From: Osmia lignaria lignaria
Lineage: Eukaryota; Arthropoda; Insecta; Hymenoptera; Megachilidae
Reading direction: 5' to 3'
Length of the DNA stretch: 64,000 nt
Assembly: GCF_051020975.1 (NCBI RefSeq)
Contig: NC_135041.1
Span: 12,536,256 to 12,600,255 of the forward strand
A program made the translations under genes and the position numbers. Each line of letters opens with the position of its first letter. The first letter of the stretch is position 1. Below are positions 43,607 to 55,600 of the stretch, piece after piece. Below the pieces are notes generated by a model. That model searched no databases. It was not told the DNA's origin and saw only the letters and a list, made by a program, of their open reading frames with translations.

Positions 43607-46600
43607 CGAAAACGAGGACCGAACGAGAGGTGGAGGAGAAAGAGTGCCGGTGGTTGGAGGGATGGGTGGTGGCACAGAGGCGAAGGAAAAAAAAGAATAA
43701 CCCCTACCTTGATTCCGTCGAAGTCGCGGGACAAAGAGAACGGGTAGAGAAAAAAGAGGGACGAAGAGAGGGAGAGAAAGAGCCGCATCTGCCTCCGCCT
43801 CTGCCCCCTCTGACGCTTTTCGGTACCGTGCATCGCGCCGAGTCGAGCAGAGCCGAACCGCGCCACGGCGGGCACGGCGACGCCGGTCATCCCCGAAAGC
43901 ACGATGGAAAAAGGGCAAACACGTTGGCCCACAGAGCGGCGCACAGGTAAACCGTCTCTCCTCTGTTGCACGCTTACATTCACGCCGCTACGTGTTCCTT
44001 TACGTTGGTCGATTCCGTCGCGTGTACACTTAACGCGAGTCGTGTGTGTTGCGACCCACACAGTTAGAGGGTAAAGTATATATCCGATAGAGCCGCGGGC
44101 GTACGCTTCTAAAACTTGCACGCGCTCGTGGATTCCATAGACAGAGTGTCCTGTCTAGCTGTGTAACACGCATACCTACAGCTAAAACTGGCTGCTACGT
44201 ACACGCGTACGTACGCGTACGTACAGGCAGGAAACAGTTTCGGATAGCTAAAGCGGAAATTCGAGGTGTGTAGGTGGTCGCAAGTGTATCTGCCGCGGGG
44301 CCTTGGGGGCAGAGAGAGCTGCTAGGCGAGGGGGGGAGGGCGAGTGGCTTGGTGGAACGGGGTGACGGGATCGGAGAACGAGGGAGAATCGGTGGGAAGA
44401 GGGGTTGCTGGCGCCCCGGCAGGGCGGTATGATGACAAAACATTCGCTCTGAGCTTCCGTAGAGGGTCGCGGTACAGCTACAGGGAGGGTTGAGAGGAGA
44501 GGAGGAGGGTTAGATGGAAGCTGGGCGTGCGGTGGGAGCGGTGAAGGAGGATAGAGGAGGAGAAGGGGTGGCAGGTTAGGTTCGAGGTTGCTCTCGGGGG
44601 TTGGGTAGCCACCGGGGGTGTGGGTCGACCGGCTGGTGTGGGGAAACGTGAGCGCCAGCCGGAAAGAGACTCCCCCACCTACCCCGTTTTCTCTGTAAGC
44701 GAGGTGAGCTTGCCGCGTGTTCGTGTGAAACGTATATTTGCCTGTGTGCACCTCTCTATACAGGGTGTCCCGTTTTAACGTGTCAACCTAGCCTCTTCCA
44801 TCGGGATAATGCTTCTACGGGGATACGAAGGAGACTTCATTGGCTTCGAGGGGATGACCGGTGACGCGTATACCCTGTTTTCAACTACCATCCCCTTCCT
44901 CCTCGAGTCTTTAAGATTTACCGCCTTTCATGCTACGCATTTTTATGGAAATTAAAAGAACACATTGGATTGATATATTTATATGAATACGTAATTGGCG
45001 CTATCCAAGGGATAGATTATTAAAGAATTGCACTTGTTTCTCGTGGAATTAGAACCACTTTTCTAGATAGACGTACGGAGATAACATTTACAAATTTTTT
45101 CAAGACCCAACCTTACATTTGTCTTTTATCGAGTTAGGCTGTGACACGTTTTCGCTTGCCACCCATCACTTTACAAACGCAGTTTCGACGTTCTCCTCAA
45201 ATTTCCTAAAGGTTGGTACAAAATATCGCACACCCTGTATGTATAGGCGCACATAGGTGTACTCTCGCGGAGATCAACGTCGCTGTGCACCGAGTAAACT
45301 GTGTGTACGTCTATCGGTGAGTGGGTATACGATGGTGAAAGCGTTGGAGAAAGCGAGAAGGAGCGAATAGAGGGGAAGAGGGAAAGAGAGATAGAGAGAA
45401 AGAGAGTGAGAAGAAGCGGGAGGATGGCGGCGAGGCGAGGAAGGTTTATATCCATCATTTTGTATTTCTCGCAGACATAAAAATCTATACCATCGTACAG
45501 ACCGCCCACCCGCCCTCCGCGGCACCTCCTCGTCCCTTCAACCGACCAACGTTTCGCCACCCACCCGCATCCTCTAAACCTATCCTCCCCCAACCACCAG
45601 TCGCCCTCGTCCTCCTGCCGCTGGAGCCAAAGCCTGGCTGCACCAAGCCGCCACCTCGCTCTTCTATTCCACCGTGGGTGGGGTGCAAATATCGTATTTA
45701 TTGTATGACGGGTCCGCGTATCCCAAGCTAACGCCTCCTGTCAGCTCACCCTACCAAACCCTCCCCTCTTACTGCATTCCGCTCTTTCCTATACCATCTC
45801 TTTTTCTTTCCATCTTCCTTTATTCCACCCTTTTCTCTATCTTCCCATCTCATTCCACCTTTCCGTCCGCTCTTCGTTTTCACACCGTTCCTCGGTCTTC
45901 GTTTCACGCGCGAAAGTCGTCCTTGCTTCCCCGCGTCTCTCGTCCCTTTGCATCCCTTGCCACCTTTCCACTTCTTCATGCTACGGTACACACAGTGTAG
46001 CGTGTCGCACCTTTGGAGAATGCTTCTTTCGCTTCTTTATGACGCGTCGTAGCTGTTCCGCGAGGGCAAAGGGCTGTTTAAGGGAGGGGAGTCGAACACC
46101 GGCGGGGTGAGTTTCCTCTTCCACAGGCGGAGGTACGCTTTGTGACCGGGTATCGTTTGAAAACAGGGATCAAGTCATCGCGCTCGTTGTCGACGCGCCT
46201 CATTCTGTCCCCCCTTCTCTTCTGACTGTCGTCGCGGAAAAGGATAATTGTGAATAATGTCAGGGCGAAAGGCGACCCCTGATCGCGGCTTTAATGAAAG
46301 GTTTAACGACGTTTTGATTAGCGCCGCTGGATTTCGTACGCGACCCGTGTTCACCGTCCAAGGCGAACACGATTTTCACCGCCCGATATCCGCTTTGGGA
46401 AACGCTTTGTTACGCGTCCACCGTGAGGTTGGAATTTTTTTATTTTTTCCCGTCGATCCTGTCGAATTTTAGGAAATTTGGATGTTGAATTATTAAAAAA
46501 AAACAAAAATTTAGAGTATCCGTACACGAGCTGACAATTTCGCGAACGACGCAAGACGGTTCGAATAATCGTTCCTCTTAATTGCTCGAACTGGTGCGAA

Positions 46601-49600
46601 GAAGAAAAGGAAAGGCCGTGAAGAAAAAAGAGCGGCGAGGCTATTTATTACGTACGTTTAATCGCTGGAATTCGCGGCGCTTTAATGCGTTGCTCTAATT
46701 GAGCGTGGGCGGCACGCGTTCGCGAAAGTAAAACGTCCACGGGCTTTCGAAACAAATGGAATTCCCTGCGGCCAAATGTGCTCGAAGATGTCCGTAAATT
46801 TTCATCCGCGATAACGAACGATACGGACGTGTTGTTTCTGTTGAAATTTCCAAGTGACTTCTTCTTCGTGTACTTTCCCTGTTTTTTTTTTTATTTTATT
46901 TTATTTTTATTCCTCTGTCTGGTCCGGGCGTTCCCTGTGACCACCGTTCAAATTTAATTCTCACCTACGAGTCGGAGGGGAAAAAAACGTTGGCAAGCTA
47001 TAAAAGGTCACCGATGGAAGGCACGAAAACTGGAGAGGAAAATGATGGGGGGGGGTGAAAGCAGGAGATGCATGCGTTCGACCGCGAACGAATAGGGGAG
47101 TGTCAGGAGACGAGTAAGTACTTGTCTGTCGCTCGCTGAACGATCCTTCGTAAAAGAAGTGTCGATCAAAGAGACAGAAAATACTCTGATTCGTACGAAT
47201 TTACGGGGAACAAGTGTGCTGATCCGTGGAGAAAGTCTCCACCTTCTTAACACGTTCAAAATTTCATTTGATTTAGAAATTTTTTAATTCGAAATTCTGA
47301 CCTCGGTATCTTGCAACTTTGTGGATCCAGAAGTGCTTAGGTTACGAATAGACTTGACTGATAGAATCTCCTAATCCTGGAACCTTGTTTAAAAGCTGTT
47401 AGGTGGAACTCTTCGAGTTAGAGCAAGTTAATGGGAAGGGTCCCTGATTGCTCGTCAGATTGAAAGGGAATTTTGCTTACCTTGCTAACCAGCATCAATT
47501 ATTTCTAATCATGAAAATTTACTTGAAATCCTAATAATTCTTAATAAATACGTTCCATCGATCGTTGATAAACTGATCGTGATAAACATCCAAAGAAAGA
47601 TAGTTCGCTTGCAAATCATTCTGTCTCGGTGGCGGTTAATAAAATGTAACGAAAGTCGAAGAATTCCAGTGAGTTATCCTGTTTCCTGGCGCGGACATAT
47701 CCGTAGCTGGTAACACAGATCGAGAAGAAACGGAAGGGTGTTGCATTCCACGAAGAAGCTCGGATAGAAATGACAGGGTGCGTCGTAAAAGTTAAATTGC
47801 AAAGACACTTCCTCCCGAAAGCTTTCTCCGCTCCTCGTACCGTGCTCCTCGTTCTTTTCTCTCCTTTACACGTGTAAAGCATAGAAAGACGGGAAAAACT
47901 TAAAGTTTCCCGATGCCACGAATAATACTTTCCGACCGACCGCGAAGGTAAATGTAGCCGGCCAAAGTAAACCGATGATAAAAGAAGAAAAAAAAAAAAA
48001 GAAGTTGCCGCTGACTCTGGTCGTAATGAAATGCAAATTGCAGTCGCGGCGCGACGCTCGCGCGTCTGTTATTGAAAGAAATGGAATAACAAGCGGATCC
48101 TGGGAAGCATGCCCAATAATCCGATAACAGTTTCGACAGGGATAAACATGTGCGTGTGGTGTACGCGCGTTCTTTCACATCTTTGTGGTTTTCTAGAGAA
48201 AAATAAAAAAGTTGTATGAATTTTATTAACAAATTTAATTGTTGCGCCGGGTCATTAGTAACTGAATTCTTTTAATTTGCTCATTTTTATTATTGATATA
48301 TATATAGTTGTAATGCTATGCAAAGTTTGACACGATTTAATGAGATAAAAATATGAAAAAATAAAATTTATTCCACACGCCAGTTTTAAGCAGAGTAATG
48401 GAAAGACATCGATCGATATAGCGAGTGAAACGGTAGAATTTAACTGGCTACAAGTATCAGAAAACACGGGGGAGGAGGGGATAATGCTCGAACTGCATCT
48501 TCGAAAAACGTATCGCACTCTGGAAAATGAATTCTTTTCCCCGGGAAAAATGTGGCACGCGGTTGAAAAGGGATTGCTGGGGTAGTCGTGTAAAAAAAAA
48601 AAAAAAAGAAAAAAAGATTCTCCGCTGCGTATCGTTCTGAAATGGAACGATAATCTATAGCGAAACTTTCGCGTCCCCGGTATTCCTGTATCCACGGTCA
48701 GGTAGCTCGTAGATACCTTTTTACGTCCGCGAACATCCAAGTCCATTTTGCAAATAAGACGGGTAGGTTGCAAATAGAGCGAACAAAGTTGAAATTAAAT
48801 ATGAAAATTAATCCAAGTTTAACAAATTTTTCATTCTTCCATAACAAATTTGATATACTTTCAGAAAATTTAAATTTTATTTTATGGAAATTAAAATATC
48901 ACCTTCTGCTCGTTCTAGTTGAAAAAATTAAAAAGGTCTGCTCTAACCGGTCGTCGACTACGTTTCTAGTATAAAACGATCCCGAATAGAAAACCGTAAG
49001 CAGGCTCGCGTCGAACAGAAAAATTTTATCGTACGAAAGAATGGACCCGGTTTGAAATAACCAAAGGACAGAGAGGAAAACAAAGAAATTTTCTAGTCCA
49101 GGTCCGTTGGCGGTCTCAATGGACTTTAATCGGACGTTTGGTGCAAACTAAAAATTCACCTTGCACTTTTCAACCCGCCGCGAGAAAGATGATGTTCTCC
49201 CTCGCCCTCTTTTTTTCTCTTTCTTCGTTTATGTTTCCCTTTTTTTTCCCCCCCTCTCTTTCTTTACCCGAGCAACGACGAGCGGCAAAAACGCATTAAA
49301 GCGTTTTTCCAGTGAACGAGAAAAGCGGAGGGACAGGGAAACGCGGACAGAGACGGAGAAACAGAAAGATAGGAACAGACGTTGACGGGAAACGGGAACC
49401 TGGGAAAGTTGAGTTGGCTCCGGGAAAAATGGTGGTAGGACAACAGGAGAAAATAAAGGGGAAAACGGTTCGTATGAAAATGTAATTAGGGGAAGCGTGG
49501 AAGCTCGGCTCATTGCGGCCTCGACCCTTTTACTTCGCCACCTTCTCTTTCGCTCGTATCCTATGCGTTTTACTGTCTTTCTCTTTTCTTCTGTTGCTCC

Positions 49601-52600
49601 AACTTTACCTGTTACCTTCGATGTAATTTATTAATCGTGACACGTGTGTAAAAATTAGACACAAACAATTGATCAAGGAAACATGTGCAAGGGGTTAATT
49701 GACGTAGAAAAAATAATATCCAAGTCTCTAAACTATTTTTAATAGTTAAAAGAATCTTTTTTGAAATACATCATATTTTTCCCCGTTCCTTTTTTAACGC
49801 GATAGTAAACGTTCTGGAGACTTTCGTCAACGTCGGTTTCAGCCTGTTCCCACCCCGTTCCCTCGACCATCCAAGGGGTAGGATCCTCTTCAGCCAAGAT
49901 AATAGCTTTAATACGTTTCCAGTCGCGTTTCCCTCTGCGACACATAAAAGCAGTTGTCTCGTAAAAGTTGCAGGACCTGGAACGCTAACCACCCACCCGC
50001 TCATTCACCGACCTTCTTTGCTGTGTCACCCTCCTTCCATTCTCCCAGGCGGAAATATAAAAAGCGCAGTGTCACTTATCGATCCTGTGTCTTACCTTCC
50101 CAATGTTTCCCTTTTAATTTCGCCCGAGAAACGAGCCCGCGTGCTATCGTCAAGTATCGAGTAATAAGTGGTTTTCGGCTGGGAGTAATCCTCGGGGAGG
50201 GATGCTTCCCTTGACCATCTTCGGGATGGATGCGGTGATTATACGAAGGGTAGCAGTTCAATCGGAACGAAACGTAAAAATAAAATGAACTTCGAATCGT
50301 CAATATTTTTCTTCATTTTTTAATTATTAAATTAAATTAATGATTCCCATGAATATTTAAGGGTAGAATTTTTGAGTAATGAAAATATGGACGATTCGTG
50401 ACAAAGTTTCTCCTTCCCTCCAGAGATAACTTCTTGCGAAGATCAAGCGCGTTTTATGGTAGAAACTGGAAGAAATATATATCATAATAATATGAATATA
50501 TCTTGAAATTTAATTGACTCTCGGTTGTGCGGTAGTCTGTCGAAATAGGTAAGGAGAAATTTCAACGGCTTATGCAAACATGGTTGAAGCCATTTAGTCG
50601 AAGACGAGAGATCAGACGGAATAAAGGTCTTCTCTCCGGGTTCTACAGGGTGAAATAACGAGGTGTTGCAAATTAAAGTATCAAACATGAGAAAGAATTT
50701 TAATTCTCGTCGCGTCTTTATAAGCGTAGTTTACTTTGTCCGGTTTTGATCTTGAAAGTTGCCTCGGTCGATCGATACGCGATTAAGCTGCAGAAGAATC
50801 GCGAGAGCCGATGCCACGCTGGTATTTTAAACACAGTCGCTGTTCTCTAACTTTGCTAAAGTTAACGCGAGTAAATGCAGAGATAGGAGAAAGAATGGCC
50901 GACCGTTGGGGAAACTTTTCGTCGCTTGTTTTGCTCGTTTGCGTTTCCTTAAGAATCGCCTGCCGGGAAGAGGAACCGAAGGAGAAAGAGTCAATCCCGT
51001 AGCTGCTCGAACAGAGAAACTCGTCTACAAATTTTCAAGAACCCCTCGCCTTCCCCGATCGTTGAATTCGACGTTCCACTGGTTACCGGTACCCTTCGTC
51101 TTCCAATACATTCCGTGCGTATCTTTCAGCCGGAATTTCTGAAACCGATCCAGAGAAATATATTCATAAATCTTAACATTTGAAAATTACCTGTCACCGT
51201 ACCGCAAAGTGTTAAACGAGTATCTTCTTCTCTCGCGGCTAATCACCCGGTATCAGCCCTCTCGTCAAGATAATTTTATTCCAGCGGAAAAGTGGTGGAA
51301 TCGGTTCGCTGGTCATGCTCGAGCGTTTAACTTTTCTAAAGTCAGCGAAGAGCCAGGCCGGTGGAGGGAAAGAAAGGGGGAATAAAGGAATCGTTGGAAA
51401 GCTTCGATTCTTCTTTTGCGCTCGTGCGTTTGTTTACACTGGAACCGAAAGAAGAAATGGTAACGTGGACGAAGGGTAGGAGGAAGAAGAGTCAGCGAAG
51501 AATACATTGAACATTGTATACGTAAGAGTGGTGGCGGTGCGACGGGGCGAGGAAGGGCGAGGATAGAGGGGGTGAAAGAGACAGTGAAACGGGTAGGATA
51601 GGAAGGGCAGGCGGAAAAGGGAGATTGGGGAGGAAGGAGAGAGAAAAAAAAAAGGATTCGAGGATTCTCGAGACGAAGAGTCGAGTGGTTGGGTGGTCGA
51701 ATAATAGAGCTGCCCTTAATACCGTCATCCCCGCTATGCTGGGTTAAACGAGGGAAGAAGCCGACGGAGAAAGCGGCTCAGGTTGGACCCGTGCTTCTCG
51801 TTTGAACGAAAGAGAACGAAAATAGAGGGTGAGAAAGATGGAAGGTGGAAACTATTGGATAAAGGAAGAAGAAAGATCGTCGTTGGTGGTTCGTACCACA
51901 AGGGGCGGATTGGAGAAGGAGAACAGAATAGAAGGGATGATAACATTTGTATCATATTTAACGCTAGAACGAACAGGTTAAGGGGTGGAAGACACCCTCC
52001 TCCTTCTTCCTTCTTCTTCTCCTTCTTCTTATACTTTCGTCTTCATCTTCTATTTACTACCACCCTCTCTGTTCTTCGATCTCTTAACTGTGCACGTCCT
52101 CCTTCTACTTCCTTCTCTTCCATCCTCCTCGAACCACCTTCCTCCATCCTTGAGCGCCCTCCACCGGCCGAGTAATACCACTGAAATCAATACCACCACA
52201 CTGTCTCCTATTTACACACGCTCATCGCCCGTACACAAATTTATTGCGTGTCCCTAGCAGCTCGAACCACCACTTCTACCCTTGTCGGAAATGGATCGCG
52301 ACGGAATCACCTGTTCACCAGTTGAAACGTAACGGTGAGCGTGCCGCATATTCGTTTCGTGCGAATCTCAGAGCGCGTTTCATCGTTTTCTTTTTTTTCT
52401 TTTACAGATACTGTTAGATATTTTACTTAAATTCATACGATTCGAAACGAAGATTACGTTTTTAATATTCGGTGTATTAGATTGTAACGTAAGTTCGCAG
52501 TATCGTTTTACAATATCATTTTATTCGCGTTAAATATTATACATCACCGAAGGGGGTTTCTTTCCATCGCAACATTTCTCATTTCAAGTTAAAATTACGG

Positions 52601-55600
52601 ATTTTCAGGATAAAAGGAATACAGCGTGGAGAGAGTCTCTTTTTTCGCCCAGGGATTTGTGTTACAGGGCAATATTTAAATTTTAAGTTTACCTCTTTAG
52701 TATTTCATATTTCGCGTTCCCTTTTTGCCGGGGCAGTTTTTGTAAATCATTCGAAGCGAAGAACGCACACAGGTGGTTTCTGGTGGCGCGTAGGTACAGG
52801 GTGCATGTGCACCAACACCTTCCCCACCGATACAATATACACACGGTCTACCAGACGCGTAATGGATGGATGGGCGTTGTACACGATATTACGTCATTAG
52901 GAAGGCAATACTATCGCTTTGAGTTTCGCTTCTATGCGGCTGGTAAGGCGGCGGGTGGGAGGATTACAAAGAACGTGCCGCGCGCGCTATCAGCAACTCG
53001 ACGATAATTAGGATATAAACCACGGAACGTTGGCGAATTATTAATCGCCCCTTGACATCTGATCCGTCTTCTTTCAGCGCATCCTCTTGACCCGCTCGAG
53101 ATCAAGCTAGGAAACAACGTTTTAAAACACTTGCTCGTTGAGAGAAATTGAAACGGAGTAATAAGAGCGGTGTGGAAAAATTTTTATTTTACAAGTCGTA
53201 GACAAAGTAGTCAAATATCGTGCATCCTCATTTTTGAATGCATTACAATTTCAAAATATAAGCAAGCTCGTTGGATATGTGTCTCAGGTTATAAAACATC
53301 GATATATGTACACAGGCAAGAAACATGCGGTATTTACACAGGAAAGAGCAGAAGCTTTCAGTATGAAAGCAGTTGTAGCATTTCACGCGCATAACATAGC
53401 AACTGCCGCGTGCCCTGCTTTGAGCTCGTTACGTGCCCGCCGCGTCGACGGGGGTTGGTCGCGACCCAGGAACGAGCTGCTTGTAGAAACTGAGCGATAA
53501 CTGGTAAATAAACGATGAAAGATACGTGAATTACAAATTGCACTTCCCTGGCTCTGCACATTATTTACCATTCCCTGGTATTCGGTGTTGTTTATCGTCT
53601 TACGTGGAACAGCGCGGTTCATGCGTGTACCGCGATTGTGGTGGTAATCGCTGTTGCACGTTTCCAGACTTTCCAACCACGTCACGTTAACGTATACGAT
53701 ATTCCAAGTAACGTATGGTGGCTGTAAAATATAAAAATCTTTATTTTTTTTTTTTTCGTGTGAATTAAAATAAAGTAATCCTATTTAAATTTCACATTTT
53801 ATCATCGATACGTTTAATGATGATATAGTTAACGTTACCTATGGTATTATTAACAGGGTACTCGTGGTACATACTGAATTTACTCGAAGCACTTTAGTCT
53901 CGTAGGGTTTCGGTATACCCCCGTTCCAGATGATCCAAATATCTCAGGTACTCTTGGTACCTTCGCGTACTTTGGCCACGTCAAGTTCTTCAGGCACTTC
54001 GGATGCCTCAGGTATCTGCTGCATACTGGAACACCGAGCACTGAAATCCTTCAGGGTATAGCATTTCCGGCAAGACTTCCATCGTGTCAAAATTGACGTA
54101 ATAAAACTTGGAGCTCTTAAGTTTATTTATAATATATATACGTACATAGATAGTTATTATTCTGTGAAATGTAATTCGGTGGTCTACGAATTTTGACCGC
54201 ATTCAATTTCTTATTCAACCTTCGAGGAAGATGTAGCGTCACGTAACGTCGTTTCGTCTGCTGTTGAAAATTTCAACACCGACCGATATTTAGGGAAACG
54301 TTTTCCTCGTCCGCGATAACATCTTTTGCAAGTTTCGAAAAATGTTTTCGACCAGGGTCGTTCTTCGAAACGAAACGAAAGATTGCAACGTTATGCATAC
54401 AAAACGGCAGAGGGCCGCTATCGCGTTGCTCGTCGTGGTCGTTTTAAAAACGACGTACGCCGTACAATGAAACCGGATGCAAACAACGATCTGTTCGCTG
54501 GAAACTCGGAAATAAGTGGTAAACACATGATAAAAGATACATGAGCCACAAACTGTGCTTTCGTTGCGGTACATTATCCATGGCATTCGGTAATATATTA
54601 GCTCCGCTCTGTCCCTCTGTTTGCCCCTGTTCCATTTCTACTGAATTCTATTTGTTTTTCTCTATCGTTAGCCCGTTCTTTGTACGGAAAGATGACACGA
54701 TATTTATATTTTAAATTGCTTACTTTTCCCATTTTATTATATCAAACGATCCAGGCAATATTTTCGCTATAAAGTTAACGAAGGGTTGTAGATTTTCAAA
54801 AATTTTTAATGAAAATGTAATTATCTTCGCGGCGTGTGCAACGAAGATGGCAGGTAGCTGGAGAGATCCAAAATTGACGAACGATCGAGCGAATTTTCCA
54901 CGCTCCACGTACGCCACGAGGTACACGTAGAATCTTGATTGCGAAAATACCGCGCGGCCAAGCGAGGCGCATTTACATCCGTCGACGTGCGGCGCGGTTT
55001 ACACGCGTGCAAACGCGAACCTCTCGATCCGCTGCGGCTTGTGTGCACTCGTCGAACCCGCCTGGCCATTAAGTTGCCGGTGCAATCAGAACGTTTCGAG
55101 AGCGTGCGAGTGTCAAGATTAATAATATGTCTCTGAAGATGCATCTGCTAGTCAGACGCGCCTGGAATATAGGTCGAGTTTCTGTCTCTTTTTAACTATC
55201 ATCCAAGTTACGATGGAGATACTGGGTGCGGCAACGATTCGTGGTTACCAGGGAAAAAGGGTGTTACTTTATGAAAAATAAGTCTTCTTTTTTTTTTTTT
55301 TGCATCGATTGCGAACATGTTTCTCACGGAAGCATCATTTTCTTTCAGGACAGCGACGGAGAGAAGAGCGATCAGGACTTGGTGGTGGACGTCGCGAACG
55401 AGGTCAGTTTATCCTTCGTTTTTCTAGCGGTGAATTGATTAGGGGGAAGCTATCGTGTGGGTTTTCGATGAAAATCCGAGACCTTTCCTCCGGGTTAAAA
55501 CAATTCTGTTGCTGGCTTGTGGTTACCCTCGAAGGTAACATCGAATCGATGATCCGAAGGAAGTTATTGGTTCTTTTATACCGATATAAGTGGATTTCAA

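Larger units (their letters stand above)
35688..55348 (+). other. Intron 9 (19.7 kb)
   Basis: The longest intron; it separates the N-terminal Q/GP half from the C-terminal SP/WD40 half. It contains TC, CT and poly-A microsatellites, G-rich and pyrimidine-rich tracts, a roughly 480-bp inverted-repeat element (44759-45240), a short alternating purine-pyrimidine tract (44195-44225), a 7-bp-arm stem (TGCGCGC/GCGCGCA, 36359-36377) and a pair of diverged ~100-bp repeats (53475-53585 and 54490-54597). No nested gene is recognised on either strand. The many open frames are low-complexity or overlapping. Confidence 0.8.

Noticed and set aside
43372..44121. Frames of 192 and 197 codons on opposite strands
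   Set aside because: They overlap each other across a 27-base A run and an AG-rich strand, and give Lys-rich or Phe-rich low-complexity products.
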